Shown here: positions 36,430 through 48,026 of the stretch, in pieces
How the letters are laid out: each line of letters starts with the position of its first letter
Position numbering within the stretch: position 1 is the stretch's first letter
From: Sinorhizobium glycinis
GTDB taxonomy: Bacteria > Pseudomonadota > Alphaproteobacteria > Rhizobiales > Rhizobiaceae
NCBI RefSeq assembly: GCF_001651865.1
Contig: NZ_LPUX01000064.1
Span: 620,001 to 684,000, forward strand
Reading direction: 5' to 3'
DNA length: 64,000 nt
Position numbers and translations under genes: made by a program
The notes under the pieces: generated by a model
The model's input: the letters and a program-made list of their open reading frames with translations, nothing else
What the model was told of the DNA's origin: nothing
Database searches by the model: none

Positions 36430-37061
36430 ATGCCTGGTATGAGGGGCGCGTCCGTCATTGTCCTTGCGGTTATGATGGGGCTCGCGGGCTGCAAGATCAT
36501 CAAGACGCCGACGGCGGAGGAATCCGCCACCGGCGGCTTCGATCCGGATCGCATGGTCGCGGAGATTTGGGAGAGCAAGGTCGTGCCCTATCTCGACAAG
36601 AGGGCGGGACCATTGTCCGAGGTCGCCTCGCTTGCGGCGAGCAACCTGGAAGCCGCAGGCGCGAAATACGGCCATAAGGAGAAGCAGGGCAGCGCGCCCT
36701 GGACCTTCGCCGCGCGCCTCTCCGGCACCATCGTCAAGGCGGAGACGAAATCGCGCTCGGCCTATGTGGAGGTCGACGCGGATGGCGACGGCAAGGCGGA
36801 TGCACGCGTCCAGATCGGCCCGGCGATCCGCGGCACGGCGATCCGCGACAGCCTCGACTTCGTGAACTTCAACGAATTCAAGAACCAGATCGAGTGGGCC
36901 CAGTACGGCAAGGCCTTCAACACCCATGTGAACGGCCTGGTGCTCGAAAAGCTGTCGCGCGACCAGCTGGTCGGCAAGAAGCTGGAGGCGGTCGGCGCCT
37001 ATCCCGTACCCGCCAAGGGGCAACTGCCGCTCTTCGTGCCGGTTGAGTTGACGGTGGGCGG

Positions 37062-37065
<4 letters not shown>
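36430..37065 (+). CDS. DUF2291 lipoprotein of a ribose-type ABC transporter
   Basis: The 211-residue protein has a lipobox (MGLAGCKII, Cys near residue 21), so it should be anchored to a membrane. It matches DUF2291, a family usually found inside ribose-type sugar ABC operons between the binding protein and the ATPase, as here. Its stop overlaps the ATPase start by four bases. The role is unknown; an accessory or scaffold function with the transporter is inferred from constant linkage. Confidence 0.82.
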
Positions 37066-38611
<1,546 letters not shown>

Positions 38612-38612
<1 letters not shown>

Positions 38613-39679
38613 TGACGACGGCAACGACGACCACCACCAACGTCGCGGAAGCGCCGAGCGGCTCACTGCTGCTGACGCTCATGAAGCTCAGGACCTTCAT
38701 CGCGCTCTTCGCGGTGATCGCCTTCTTCTCGATCTTCGCGCCGAACTTCCTGTCGACCGCCAACCTCATTCTGATGTCGAAGCACGTGGCGCTCAACGCC
38801 TTCCTGGCGATGGGCATGACCTTCGTGATCATCACCGGCGGCATCGACCTTTCCGTAGGCTCGATCGTCGGGCTCTGCGGCATGGTGGCCGGCGGCCTGA
38901 TCCTCAACGGCATCGACCTGCAATTCGGCTACACAATCTATTTCAACGTCTTCGAGGTGTGCCTCATCACGCTCGCCGTCGGCATCGTGATCGGCGCGGT
39001 CAACGGCCTGCTGATCACCAAGCTCAACGTCGCGCCGTTCATCGCGACGCTCGGCACGCTCTATGTCGCCCGCGGTTTCGCCCTGCTTTCGTCGGACGGC
39101 CAGACCTTCCCGAACCTCGTCGGCAAGCCGGAACTCTCGACGACCGGCTTCGCTTTCCTCGGCTCCGGCCGGCTTCTCGGCCTGCCGGTCTCGATCTGGA
39201 TCCTCATCGTCGTGGCGCTTGCCGCCGCCTATGTGGCCAAATGCATCCCGATCGGCCGGCACATCTTCGCGGTCGGCGGTAACGAACGGGCCGCCCGCAT
39301 GTCCGGCATCCGCGTCGACCGGGTGAAGATGTTCGTCTACATGTTCTCCGGCTTCTGCGCGGCGATCGTCGGCCTGGTCATTTCATCGGAACTGATGGCG
39401 TCGCATCCGGCGACGGGCAACTCCTTCGAGCTCAACGCCATCGCCGCGGCAGTCCTCGGCGGCACGTCCATGTCCGGCGGGCGGGGCACGATCGGCGGCA
39501 CCATCATCGGCGCCTTCGTCATCGGCATCCTTTCCGACGGCCTTGTCATGATGGGCATTTCGTCCTTCTGGCAGATGGTCATCAAGGGCATCGTCATCAT
39601 CGTCGCGGTCGTCGTGGACCAGGCGCAACGCCGCTTGCAGCAGCAGGTGACGCTCATGCAGCTTGCAAGGAAAGGTTAG
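38612..39679 (+). CDS. Ribose-type ABC transporter permease (RbsC family)
   Basis: The ATG at 38612 shares one base with the ATPase stop. The 355-residue protein has a Thr-rich N-terminus and about 8-10 membrane segments, with the BPD_transp_2 signatures MTFVIITGGIDLSVGSIVGL, LNVAPFIATLGTLYVARG and AVLGGTSMSGGRGTIGGTII. It is the membrane channel of the putative apiose importer. A repeat element and apsD follow. Confidence 0.93.
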
Positions 39680-39687
39680 GATCTCGG

Positions 39688-39842
39688 CCCCTCCCCAACC
39701 CCTTCCCACAGGGGGGAGGGGCTTCGCGGCGGCACCGTCTTGCCCAACGCCGGCGTTTCCGCGAGTGGCAACGCTCTAGGTCAGAGAGGTGAGGGTGCGG
39801 CAGCAAGGCCCCTCCCCCTTGTGGGGAGGGGTTGGGGAGGGG
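39688..39842. repeat. Intergenic palindromic repeat, RIME-related type
   Basis: Arms CCCCTCCCCAACCCCTTCCC (from 39688) and its near reverse complement (about 39820-39842) enclose a middle region. The unit differs in sequence from the GCCGGGCATCTCC type seen elsewhere in the window but has the same design. It interrupts the apiose arm between the permease and apsD genes. Confidence 0.65.
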
Positions 39843-39918
39843 TCTTGGAGTTGCAGGGATTGAGGGGTCTTTAGGTGGCAGGGTTGGAAGGCCCTTGAGT
39901 TCGGAAGGAACAGACAAT

Positions 39919-40953
39919 ATGGCAGTTCTGAAAGGTGCCCTGATCGGCTGCGGCTTCTTCGCAGTCAACCAGATGCACGGCTGGCGCGACGCCGAGGGGG
40001 CGCGCATCGTCGCCATCTGCGACCGGGATCCGGCGAGGCTCAGGGCGGTCGGCGCCGAGTTCGGCATCACGCGCCGTTATACGTCGGCCGAGGATCTGTT
40101 TGCCGATGGCGGCTTCGATTTCGTCGATATAGCAACGACCGTCAGGAGCCACCGCCCGCTCGTCGAGATGGCGGCGCGCAACGGCATTCCGACGATCTGT
40201 CAAAAGCCGATCGCGCCGACGATGGAGGACGCCAAGGCGATGGTTGCCGCCTGTGCCGCGGCGGGCGTACCGCTGATGGTACACGAGAACTTCCGCTGGC
40301 AGTCGCCGATCCGGGCCGCAAAAGCCGTGACCGACAGCGGCGCGATCGGCGAAGTCTTCTGGGGCCGGGTGAGCTTCCGATCGGCCTATGACGTCTATTC
40401 CGGACAGCCTTATCTGGCGACCGGCAAGCGCTTCATCATCGAGGACCTCGGCATCCACGCGCTCGACATCGCGCGCTGTCTCTTCGGCGATGCGACTTCG
40501 GTCACCGCCCGCACCCGCCGGGTCAATCCGAACATCGTCGGCGAGGACGTCGCCACCATGATGCTCGACCATCGCGGCGGCATAACTTCGATCGTCGATT
40601 GCAGCTATGCCACCAGGCTGCCGGTGGAGCCTTTTCCCGAAACCCTGCTGGAAGTCGACGGCAGCAAGGGGACCTTGCGGCTCTCGCAGGGCTACCGTCT
40701 TTCCGTTCACTCGCGGGAGGGGACCGAAGTGACGGATGTCGAGCCGCGTCTCCTCCCCTGGGCCTCGCCTCCCTGGCACAACATCCAGGAGAGCGTCAGC
40801 CTCATCCAGCAGCACTGGATCGACTGTCTGCGCAGCGGCCGCGAGCCGGATACGTCCGGCAGGGACAATCTCAAGACCTTCGCCCTCGTCGAGGCGTCCT
40901 ATCGCAGCGCCGCCAAGGGCAGGACCGTGTCGGTCGAGGAATTCCTCCTATGA
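39919..40953 (+). CDS. apsD: D-apiose dehydrogenase (Gfo/Idh/MocA family)
   Basis: The ATG at 39919 follows AAGGAACAGACA; the longer frame lies in the repeat. The 344-residue protein has an N-terminal Rossmann domain (ALIGCGFFAVNQMHG) and a family EKP-type motif seen as CQKPIAPT. The catalytic region is IIEDLGIHALDIARCLFG (Asp and His as general acid-base pair). In the published D-apiose pathway a Gfo/Idh/MocA enzyme, ApsD, oxidises D-apiose to D-apionolactone with NAD+. Linkage to apnL, whose start overlaps this stop, supports the call. Taken alone the family is too broad to name a substrate. Confidence 0.78.
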   Translation: MAVLKGALIGCGFFAVNQMHGWRDAEGARIVAICDRDPARLRAVGAEFGITRRYTSAEDLFADGGFDFVDIATTVRSHRPLVEMAARNGIPTICQKPIAPTMEDAKAMVAACAAAGVPLMVHENFRWQSPIRAAKAVTDSGAIGEVFWGRVSFRSAYDVYSGQPYLATGKRFIIEDLGIHALDIARCLFGDATSVTARTRRVNPNIVGEDVATMMLDHRGGITSIVDCSYATRLPVEPFPETLLEVDGSKGTLRLSQGYRLSVHSREGTEVTDVEPRLLPWASPPWHNIQESVSLIQQHWIDCLRSGREPDTSGRDNLKTFALVEASYRSAAKGRTVSVEEFLL

Positions 40954-42890
40954 CGGCGTCGCGCGCCCTTCTCCTCTTCGGAACCGAAGAGCAGGAGCCG
41001 GAATCGCGCCGCCTCGAAGCAGGCCGGCTCAGCGCCGAGCTTGTCGGCGGCAATCTGCGGACGATCCGCTTTTCCGGCAGGGAGGTGCTGCGGGCGATTT
41101 CCTTTCTCGTGCGCGACCGTGATTGGGGGACATGCGAGGCCGCAATCGCCGAGCTGACCGTCGAACAGGGAGAGGCGGCGACGATCGTCCGATACGATGC
41201 CCGGTTCCGGGCGCCCGGCGGGGCGGTCCTCGATTGCCGGTCGACGATTGAAGTCCTCCCGGACGCCCTGATCTTCGAAGCGCGCTTCACGCCCGACCGC
41301 GATTTCGAAACGGCGCGCGCCGGCTTTGCGATCCTGCACCCGATCGTCGGTGTGGCCGGCCGGCCAGCGACCGTCGAGCACGGAGACGGTTCGATCGAGC
41401 GATCGGTTTTTCCCGATCTGATCGAGCCCTGGCAGCCATTCAAGGATATTGCCGCGATCACCCATGAGGTCACGCCAGAGGTCGCGGCCGAGTGCCGCAT
41501 GGCCGGCGACGTCTTCGAGATGGAGGACCAGCGCAACTGGACCGACGGCTCCTACAAGACCTATGTGCGGCCGCTGGCGCTTCCCTGGCCCTATGTGCTG
41601 AAGGCCGGGGAAACGGTTCATCAGGCCGTCCGGCTGTCGATCCGGCAGACCGGCGCGGCCAGCCCGACGTTCGCGCCAACGGCGGGGGCGATCGAGATCT
41701 CGCTCAGGCGCGATCAGGGAAGACTGCCCGCCATCGGCATCGGCCTCAGACCCGACGAGGTGAGCGACGAGCTGCTCGACGCGGGTCTTATCCGCGCGCT
41801 CGGTGCGCGGCATCTGATCTGCCACTTCGATCCGGAGGCCGGCCATGGCGCCGCGGCGCTGAGGCATTTCCGGCAAATGGCCGACTTTTCGGGCTCGGCG
41901 GTGACGCTTGAATGCTTCGTGCCCTGCCGGCGCTCGCTGGATGAGGAACTCGGCGACATCGCCCGCATGGTGCGCGACAGCGGACTGAGGCTCGCGAGCC
42001 TCGCCGTGTCACCATCGGTCGATCGCCAATCGACGCCGCCGGGCAGCGTCTGGCCGGAATGTCCGCCGCTCGAGGATGTCTATGCCGCCGCGCAAGGAGC
42101 TTTCCCGGAAGTGCCGCTGGGTGGCGGCATGTTCAGCTATTTCACCGAGCTCAACCGCAAGCCCGTGCCGGCCGATCGGCTCTCCTATGTGACCCATTGC
42201 ACCAATCCGATCGTCCACGCCGCCGATGATTCGAGCGTCATGCAGACCTTCGAGGCGCTCCGCGACGTCACCCGGTCCGTCCGGGCGATTTACGGCGACA
42301 AGCCCTACCGGATCGGACCTTCCACCATCGCGATGCGCCACAACCCCTATGGCAGTACGACGAAGGACAACCCGTCCGGCAAGCGCATCGCCATGGCGAA
42401 CCGGGATCCGCGCCACAATGCGCTCTTCGGGGCGGCCTGGACGCTCGCCTATGCGGCAACGGTCGCGGGCGCGGAGCTCGAGGTGCTGACGCTTTCGACG
42501 CTCGCCGGCCCATTCGGCCTGGTGGCCGGAGCCGGCGAACCCGTCAAAGAGGGCCAGCCGAGGCCGCTGTTCCACGTCTTGCGCTGGCTTTCCCAATTGT
42601 CGGGCGGCAGGCGCATTGCCGTCGCGACATCCGCGCCGGACCGGGTTCTCGGCCTCGGCGCGGATCTCGTTGGTGCGACCATCCTGCTGTTTGCCAATCT
42701 CACCCCCGATCCACAGACGGTGACGCTCGCCGAGCCGGGCATGCGGAGACTCATCCTTCTGGACGAAGGTTGGCTTCGCGAGGGCGCAAGGGAGCCTGAG
42801 GCGAGGGCACATGCAGGAGCGGGCATCGTGCTCCCGGCCTATGCCGTGGCGCGCATCGATATATCGAATCGGTCCGCCACGGCAGGATGA
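40950..42890 (+). CDS. apnL: D-apionate lactonase
   Basis: The ATG at 40950 overlaps the apsD stop (ATGA). The 646-residue protein has an N-terminal beta-rich part (about 1-230) and a TIM-barrel-like region with GGGMFSYFTELNRKPVP and THCTNPIVHAADDSSVMQ. It is very likely the ApnL family of the D-apiose pathway (about 620-650 residues), which hydrolyses D-apionolactone to D-apionate. I recognise it by length, motif pattern and position after apsD rather than by a general hydrolase signature. Catalytic residues are not identifiable with certainty. Confidence 0.78.
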   Translation: MTASRALLLFGTEEQEPESRRLEAGRLSAELVGGNLRTIRFSGREVLRAISFLVRDRDWGTCEAAIAELTVEQGEAATIVRYDARFRAPGGAVLDCRSTIEVLPDALIFEARFTPDRDFETARAGFAILHPIVGVAGRPATVEHGDGSIERSVFPDLIEPWQPFKDIAAITHEVTPEVAAECRMAGDVFEMEDQRNWTDGSYKTYVRPLALPWPYVLKAGETVHQAVRLSIRQTGAASPTFAPTAGAIEISLRRDQGRLPAIGIGLRPDEVSDELLDAGLIRALGARHLICHFDPEAGHGAAALRHFRQMADFSGSAVTLECFVPCRRSLDEELGDIARMVRDSGLRLASLAVSPSVDRQSTPPGSVWPECPPLEDVYAAAQGAFPEVPLGGGMFSYFTELNRKPVPADRLSYVTHCTNPIVHAADDSSVMQTFEALRDVTRSVRAIYGDKPYRIGPSTIAMRHNPYGSTTKDNPSGKRIAMANRDPRHNALFGAAWTLAYAATVAGAELEVLTLSTLAGPFGLVAGAGEPVKEGQPRPLFHVLRWLSQLSGGRRIAVATSAPDRVLGLGADLVGATILLFANLTPDPQTVTLAEPGMRRLILLDEGWLREGAREPEARAHAGAGIVLPAYAVARIDISNRSATAG

Positions 42891-42914
42891 CTGCATATGT
42901 GGACGGCAAGTTTA

Positions 42915-43103
42915 CCCCCTCTGGCCTGCCGGCCATCTCCCCCACAAGGGAACCCACAAGGGGGGAGAGGATTCGCGGCAACGTCATCGCTTCTATCGAG
43001 AAGGCTTGGCAGTGCAGACCTTCCTGATGGGCACTGGCCGTGCCCCATGCTTTCTCCCCCCTTGTGGGTCCCTTGTGGGGGAGATGGCCGGCAGGCCAGG
43101 GGG
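42915..43103. repeat. RIME-like intergenic mosaic element, copy 3
   Basis: Outer arms CTGGCCTGCCGGCCATCTCC (left) and GGGGGAGATGGCCGGCAGGC (right) are a variant of the arms at 6 and 12.5 kb. It fills the space between the convergent apnL and dctA genes. The inner part contains repeated CCACAAGGG segments. Confidence 0.8.
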
Positions 43104-43131
43104 TAGCCGCTTGCGCCCTCGTTCGTGCCGC

Positions 43132-43164
43132 AAAAAAGCGCGGCCCGGAAAAACCAGGCCGCGC
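43132..43164 (-). terminator. Rho-independent terminator of dctA
   Basis: On the minus strand GCGCGGCC pairs with GGCCGCGC around an 11-nt loop and is followed by TTTTTT (43132-43137). It lies 38 bp past the dctA stop and is a textbook intrinsic terminator. Confidence 0.88.
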
Positions 43165-43201
43165 CAAGCCGCACTCATCGTGCGTTGCCCTGGGAGGCAA
43201 G

Positions 43202-44530
43202 CTATTCGGCGGGCTGAACCGCGACCGCCGGAATGGTCTCGACAGACGCATCGCCGGCAAGTGCAACGGAGAGCTGCGCCTGGTCCAGTTCGCCTTCCCA
43301 CTTCGCCACCACCAGCGTCGCAACCGCATTGCCGACGAAGTTGGTGAGCGCCCGGCACTCGGACATGAAGCGGTCGATGCCGAGGATCAGCGCCATGCCG
43401 GCGACCGGCACGGAGGGTACGACGGAGAGCGTCGCGGCCAGCGTGATGAAGCCGGCGCCGGTGATGCCGGCCGCACCCTTCGAGCTCAGCATGGCGACGA
43501 GCAGGAGCAGGATCTGATCGCCGTAGGAGAGCGGCGTGTCGGTCGCCTGCGCGATGAAGAGCGCCGCCAGCGTCATGTAGATATTCGTGCCGTCGAGGTT
43601 GAAGGAATAGCCGGTCGGGATGACGAGACCGACGACCGAGCGCTTGCAGCCGGCCTTTTCCATCTTGTTCATGAGGCCCGGCAGCGCCGCTTCCGAGGAC
43701 GAAGTGCCAAGCACGAGCAGCAGTTCCTCCTTGATGTAGCGGATCAGCGCCACGATGGAGAAGCCGTTATAGCGCGCCACCGCGCCGAGAATGACGAAGA
43801 CGAACAGGAACGAGGTGAGATAGAAGGTGCCGATCAGCATGGCGAGGTTGGCGATCGAGGCGACGCCGTACTTGCCGATGGTGAAGGCCATGGCACCGAA
43901 GGCGCCGATCGGGGCGGCCTTCATCAGGATCGCCACCAGCCGGAAGATCGGCAGCGTCAGCGCCTGGAGGAAATCGACGACCGGCTCGGCCTTCTTGCCC
44001 ACCAGGGCGAGCGAGATGCCGAAGAGCACCGAGATGAACAGCACCTGCAGGATGTCGCCCTCGGCAAAGGCGCCGACGAGCGTCGTCGGGATGATGTTCA
44101 TCAGGAAGCCGGTGATCGACTGCTCATGCGCCTTTTCCGCATAAGTGCTGATCGCCTTCGCATCGAGCGAGGCCGGATCGATATGCATGCCCGCACCCGG
44201 CTGCACGACATTGGCGACGACGAGGCCGACGACCAGCGCAAGGCTGGAGAAGGTCAGGAAGTAGATCATCGCCTTGCCGGCGACGCGGCCGACCTTGGCG
44301 AGATCGGTCATGCCGGCAATGCCGGTCGCGACCGTCAGGAAGATCACCGGCGCGATGATCATCTTGACGAGCCTGATGAAGGCGTCGCCGAGCGGCTTCA
44401 GCTCGGTGCCGAGCTCGGGATAGAAATGTCCGAGCAGGATGCCCGCGGCGATCGCCGCCAGGACCTGGACATAGAGATGGCGGTAAAAGGGTGTTTTGCC
44501 GCGGACCTCCGCGGAATGTTCGATGATCAT
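43202..44530 (-). CDS. dctA: C4-dicarboxylate/proton symporter DctA
   Basis: The ATG at 44530 follows GTGGAGGATATCAC. The 442-residue protein (S. meliloti DctA has about 441) is a DAACS-family transporter. Its substrate and ion motifs are [18 protein letters not shown] (Ser-rich loop), [14 protein letters not shown] and [19 protein letters not shown]. It imports succinate, malate and fumarate, the carbon supply of symbiotic nitrogen fixation in rhizobia. It is divergent from dctBD, with a sigma-54 promoter and DctD-type site between them. The gene lies inside the apiose cluster without an obvious functional link. Confidence 0.97.
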   Translation of the reverse strand: MIIEHSAEVRGKTPFYRHLYVQVLAAIAAGILLGHFYPELGTELKPLGDAFIRLVKMIIAPVIFLTVATGIAGMTDLAKVGRVAGKAMIYFLTFSSLALVVGLVVANVVQPGAGMHIDPASLDAKAISTYAEKAHEQSITGFLMNIIPTTLVGAFAEGDILQVLFISVLFGISLALVGKKAEPVVDFLQALTLPIFRLVAILMKAAPIGAFGAMAFTIGKYGVASIANLAMLIGTFYLTSFLFVFVILGAVARYNGFSIVALIRYIKEELLLVLGTSSSEAALPGLMNKMEKAGCKRSVVGLVIPTGYSFNLDGTNIYMTLAALFIAQATDTPLSYGDQILLLLVAMLSSKGAAGITGAGFITLAATLSVVPSVPVAGMALILGIDRFMSECRALTNFVGNAVATLVVAKWEGELDQAQLSVALAGDASVETIPAVAVQPAE

Positions 44531-44634
44531 GTGATATCCTCCACTTGGGGCGCGTGCCCAGTCCGGCAATGTGCCGGGCCTCCCGGGCCACTTTTCCGAA
44601 GATCGACAGCCGCGGCTGCCTTGTGGAGCTTGTT

Positions 44635-44650
44635 TGCAACGGGCGTGCCA
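44635..44650 (-). promoter_or_regulatory. Sigma-54 (-24/-12) promoter of dctA
   Basis: Read on the minus strand: TGGCACGCCCGTTGCA, an essentially perfect match to TGGCAC-N5-TTGC. It lies about 105 bp upstream of the dctA start. The rhizobial dctA promoter is known to be RpoN-dependent and activated by DctD. Confidence 0.93.
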
Positions 44651-44724
44651 GTTTGACGGCCTGGACACCAAATCGTTGAGATAACTGCGCTTTCAGTAAT
44701 GTCGCGAAGGCAACCTCATTGAGG

Positions 44725-44742
44725 TGTGCGGAAATCCGCCCA
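44725..44742. promoter_or_regulatory. DctD-type upstream activator site
   Basis: TGTGCGGAAATCCGCCCA is a near-perfect dyad about 75 bp upstream of the sigma-54 promoter. It matches the known style of DctD binding sites in rhizobia. Two tandem sites are usual; I could identify only this one with confidence. Confidence 0.7.
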
Positions 44743-44768
44743 ACGCGGCTGGCGCGCTGGGCGAAAAC

Positions 44769-46643
44769 ATGCACAATGCCGCCATGACCGCATACCTGCC
44801 GGGCACAGACGATCTGGGCGCGCTGCGCCGCCGGGCGCGACACTCATGGCTTGTGTTTTCGGCCGTGGCGCTCGCGCTCCTGGTCGCCGGATTCCTGCTT
44901 GCCGGGGCCTATGGCCGGTCGCAGGCGCTGGCCGACCTTGCCGAGCAAGGCCGGCTCGACGCCAGCCTGAAGGCCTCGCTGTTGCGGGCCGTGGTCGAGC
45001 GGCAGCGGGCCCTGCCGCTTGTTCTTTCCGACGATGCCGCCATTCGCGAAGCGCTGGTCTCGCCGGGCCCTCAGTCAATGGAGCCGATCAACCGCAAGCT
45101 CGAAAGCCTCGCGGCAAGTGCCGAAGCGGCCGTCGTCTACCTGATCGGCCGCGACGGCGTCGCGGTCGCCGCCAGCAACTGGCGGGAGCCGACGAGCTTC
45201 GTCGGCAACGACTATGCCTTCCGCGACTATTTCCGCCTGGCGATGCGCGACGGCAAGGGCGAGCATTTCGCCATGGGGACGGTGAGCCGGCGGCCCGGAC
45301 TCTACATCTCGCGCCGCATCGACGGGCCGAACGGCCCGCTCGGCGTGATCGTCGCCAAGCTCGAATTCGACGGCGTCGAGGCCGACTGGCGCGTCACGGA
45401 CAAGCCGACCTATGTCACCGACCGGCGCGGCATCGTGCTGATCACCAGCCTGCCTTCCTGGCGCTTCATGACGACGAAGCTTATTCCCGAGGAAAGGCGG
45501 GCCGACATTCGCGAGAGCCTGCAGTTCGGCGATGCGCCCCTGCTGCCGCTGCCATTCCATCGGATCGAAGCCCGGCCGGATGGCTCCTCCACGCTGGAGG
45601 CGCTGCTGCCGGGCGACGGCACCGAGGCATATCTCCGTGTCGAGACGCTGGTGCCGTCGACGAACTGGCGACTGGAGCAGCTGTCGCCGCTTCGGGCCGT
45701 GCTCGCGGCGGGCGCACGGGAGGCGCGTCTTCTGATGCTTGCCGCGCTGGTGCCACTCCTGGCGCTTGGCGCATTTCTCCTGCGCCGGCGGCAGGCGGTC
45801 GCGATGAGATCCGCCAGCGAGCGGCTGGCGCGCAATGAGCTGGAAGCGAAGGTCGAGGCGCGGACCCGCGACCTCCTCATGGCCCGCGACCGCCTCGAAA
45901 TCGAGATCGCCGACCACCGGGAGACGGCCGAGAAGCTGCAGGCCGTCCAGCAGGATCTCGTCCAGGCGAACCGGCTGGCGATCCTCGGCCAGGTCGCCGC
46001 CGGCGTCGCCCATGAAATCAACCAGCCGGTGGCGACGATCCGTGCCTATGCGGACAATGCCCGCACCTTTCTCGACCGCGGCCAGAGCGCTACGGCCGCC
46101 GAGAACATGGAAACCATCGCCGAACTCACCGAGCGGGTCGGCGCCATCACCGACGAGCTGCGGCGCTTTGCCCGCAAGGGCCACTTCGCCGCCGAGCCGA
46201 CGGCGATAAAGGATGTCGTCGAGGGGGCGCTCCTGCTGCTCCGCAGCCGCTTTGCCGGCCGCATGGACGCGATCCGCATCGAACTGCCGCCGGACGGCCT
46301 CATGGCGCTCGGCAATCGCATCCGGCTGGAACAGGTGCTGATCAACCTGTTGCAGAACGCGCTGGAAGCGATCGGCGATCGCGACGCCGCTACGATCCTT
46401 GTCCGCTGCGCGGAAACGGCGGGCGGCATCAAACTCACCGTCGCCGACAACGGACCGGGGATTCCGGCCGAGATTCGCGACGAGCTCTTCACACCCTTCA
46501 ACACCTCGAAGGAAGAGGGCCTCGGGCTTGGGCTCGCCATATCGAAGGAAATCGTCTCCGACTATGGCGGCACGATCGAGGTCGAAAGCGGCCCTTCCGG
46601 AACGACATTCACCGTGCATCTGAAGAAGGCTCAAGCGCAATGA
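44769..46643 (+). CDS. dctB: C4-dicarboxylate sensor histidine kinase DctB
   Basis: The ATG at 44769 ([12 protein letters not shown]) is chosen because the longer frame begins inside the DctD-site dyad; 44784 is an alternative. The 624-residue protein (S. meliloti DctB about 621) has membrane helices near residues 28-48 and 324-342. Between them lies a periplasmic double-PDC domain ([12 protein letters not shown] and [13 protein letters not shown], each at a PAS-like core), and a coiled-coil linker follows. The H-box is [16 protein letters not shown], with N-box [11 protein letters not shown] and G-box DNGPGIP and GLGLGLAIS. It senses C4-dicarboxylates and phosphorylates DctD, whose gene overlaps by four bases. 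Confidence 0.96.
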   Translation: MHNAAMTAYLPGTDDLGALRRRARHSWLVFSAVALALLVAGFLLAGAYGRSQALADLAEQGRLDASLKASLLRAVVERQRALPLVLSDDAAIREALVSPGPQSMEPINRKLESLAASAEAAVVYLIGRDGVAVAASNWREPTSFVGNDYAFRDYFRLAMRDGKGEHFAMGTVSRRPGLYISRRIDGPNGPLGVIVAKLEFDGVEADWRVTDKPTYVTDRRGIVLITSLPSWRFMTTKLIPEERRADIRESLQFGDAPLLPLPFHRIEARPDGSSTLEALLPGDGTEAYLRVETLVPSTNWRLEQLSPLRAVLAAGAREARLLMLAALVPLLALGAFLLRRRQAVAMRSASERLARNELEAKVEARTRDLLMARDRLEIEIADHRETAEKLQAVQQDLVQANRLAILGQVAAGVAHEINQPVATIRAYADNARTFLDRGQSATAAENMETIAELTERVGAITDELRRFARKGHFAAEPTAIKDVVEGALLLLRSRFAGRMDAIRIELPPDGLMALGNRIRLEQVLINLLQNALEAIGDRDAATILVRCAETAGGIKLTVADNGPGIPAEIRDELFTPFNTSKEEGLGLGLAISKEIVSDYGGTIEVESGPSGTTFTVHLKKAQAQ

Positions 46644-47995
46644 GCGGCGCCCCATCCGTGTTCCTGGTCGATGACGACCGCGACCTGCGCAAGGCGATGC
46701 AGCAGACCCTGGAGCTTGCCGGCTTCACCGTATCGCCCTTCGCCAGTGCGAGCGAGGCGCTCGCGCAACTCACCGCCTTCTTCGAGGGTGTCATTATCAG
46801 CGATATCCGCATGCCGGGCATGGATGGGCTGGCGTTCTTCCGCAAGGTCGCCGAGCTCGACGCGGACATACCGGTCATCCTGGTCACCGGTCATGGCGAT
46901 ATACCGATGGCCGTGCAGGCGATCCAGGGCGGGGTCTATGACTTCATCGCCAAGCCTTTTGCCGCCGACCGGCTCGTCCAGAGCGCCCGGCGGGCCCAGG
47001 AGAAGCGCCGCCTCGTGATGGAGAATCGGGCGCTGCGGCAGGCGGCCGAGGCGGCCTCGGAGAGCCTGCCGCTGATTGGCCAGACGCCGGTGATGGAGCG
47101 GCTGCGGCAGACGCTGAGGCATATCGCCGACACCGACGTCGACGTGCTGGTCGCGGGAGAGACCGGCAGCGGCAAGGAGGTCGTCGCGACGCTTCTCCAC
47201 CAGTGGAGCCGGCGCCGGAGCGGCAATTTCGTGGCGCTCAATTGCGGCGCGCTGCCCGAATCGGTCATCGAGAGCGAGCTTTTCGGCCACGAGCCCGGCG
47301 CCTTCACCGGCGCCGTCAAGAAGCGCATCGGCCGGATCGAGCATGCGAGCGGCGGCACACTGTTCCTCGACGAGATCGAGGCGATGCCGCCGGCGACGCA
47401 GGTGAAGATGCTGCGCGTGCTCGAAGCCCGGGAGATCATGCCGCTCGGCACCAATACGATCCGGCCTGTCGACATCCGTGTCGTGGCGGCCGCCAAGATC
47501 GACCTCGGCGACCCGGCGGAGCGCGGCGATTTCCGCGAGGATCTCTACTACCGGCTGAACGTAGTGACCCTGTCCATCCCGCCCTTGCGGGAACGTCGCG
47601 AGGATGTTCCCCTGCTCTTCTCGCATTTCCTGAAGCGGGCGTCGGAACGCTTCGGGCGGGAGGTGCCAACGATCTCCGCCGGCGTTCGCGATCACCTGAT
47701 GTCGCATGCCTGGCCGGGCAATGTGCGCGAGCTTTCGCACTTCGCCGAACGGGTGGCGCTCGGGGTCGAGGAACAGCCGGGAAAAGCCGCCGTTGCCCCG
47801 GCGACGAGCGGCGGCACCCTGCCCGAACGTCTGGAGCGCTATGAGGCCGAGATCCTCAAGGAGGCGCTGACCGCCCATCGCGGCGACGTCAAGGAGACGC
47901 TGCAGGCCCTCGGCATCCCCCGCAAGACCTTTTACGACAAGCTGCAGCGCCACGGCATCAACCGGGCGGACTATGTCGGGCGGAGCGATTCCTGA
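46640..47995 (+). CDS. dctD: C4-dicarboxylate response regulator DctD (sigma-54 activator)
   Basis: The 451-residue protein has a receiver domain (about 1-120; phosphoacceptor Asp in [11 protein letters not shown]). Its AAA+ domain (about 145-370) has Walker A GETGSGKE, the sigma-54 contact loop [11 protein letters not shown] and [13 protein letters not shown]. The C-terminal Fis-type helix-turn-helix ends in [17 protein letters not shown]. Phosphorylated DctD binds upstream of dctA and opens RpoN promoter complexes. The stop is 31 bp from the convergent oiaK stop. Confidence 0.96.
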   Translation: MSGAPSVFLVDDDRDLRKAMQQTLELAGFTVSPFASASEALAQLTAFFEGVIISDIRMPGMDGLAFFRKVAELDADIPVILVTGHGDIPMAVQAIQGGVYDFIAKPFAADRLVQSARRAQEKRRLVMENRALRQAAEAASESLPLIGQTPVMERLRQTLRHIADTDVDVLVAGETGSGKEVVATLLHQWSRRRSGNFVALNCGALPESVIESELFGHEPGAFTGAVKKRIGRIEHASGGTLFLDEIEAMPPATQVKMLRVLEAREIMPLGTNTIRPVDIRVVAAAKIDLGDPAERGDFREDLYYRLNVVTLSIPPLRERREDVPLLFSHFLKRASERFGREVPTISAGVRDHLMSHAWPGNVRELSHFAERVALGVEEQPGKAAVAPATSGGTLPERLERYEAEILKEALTAHRGDVKETLQALGIPRKTFYDKLQRHGINRADYVGRSDS

Positions 47996-48026
47996 TGCTG
48001 CATGTTTGCTACTTGGGAACGATGCA

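Noticed and set aside
44724..44768. Upstream ATG extending dctB by 15 codons
   Set aside because: It begins inside the DctD-type binding dyad and has no ribosome site. The shorter product matches known DctB length.
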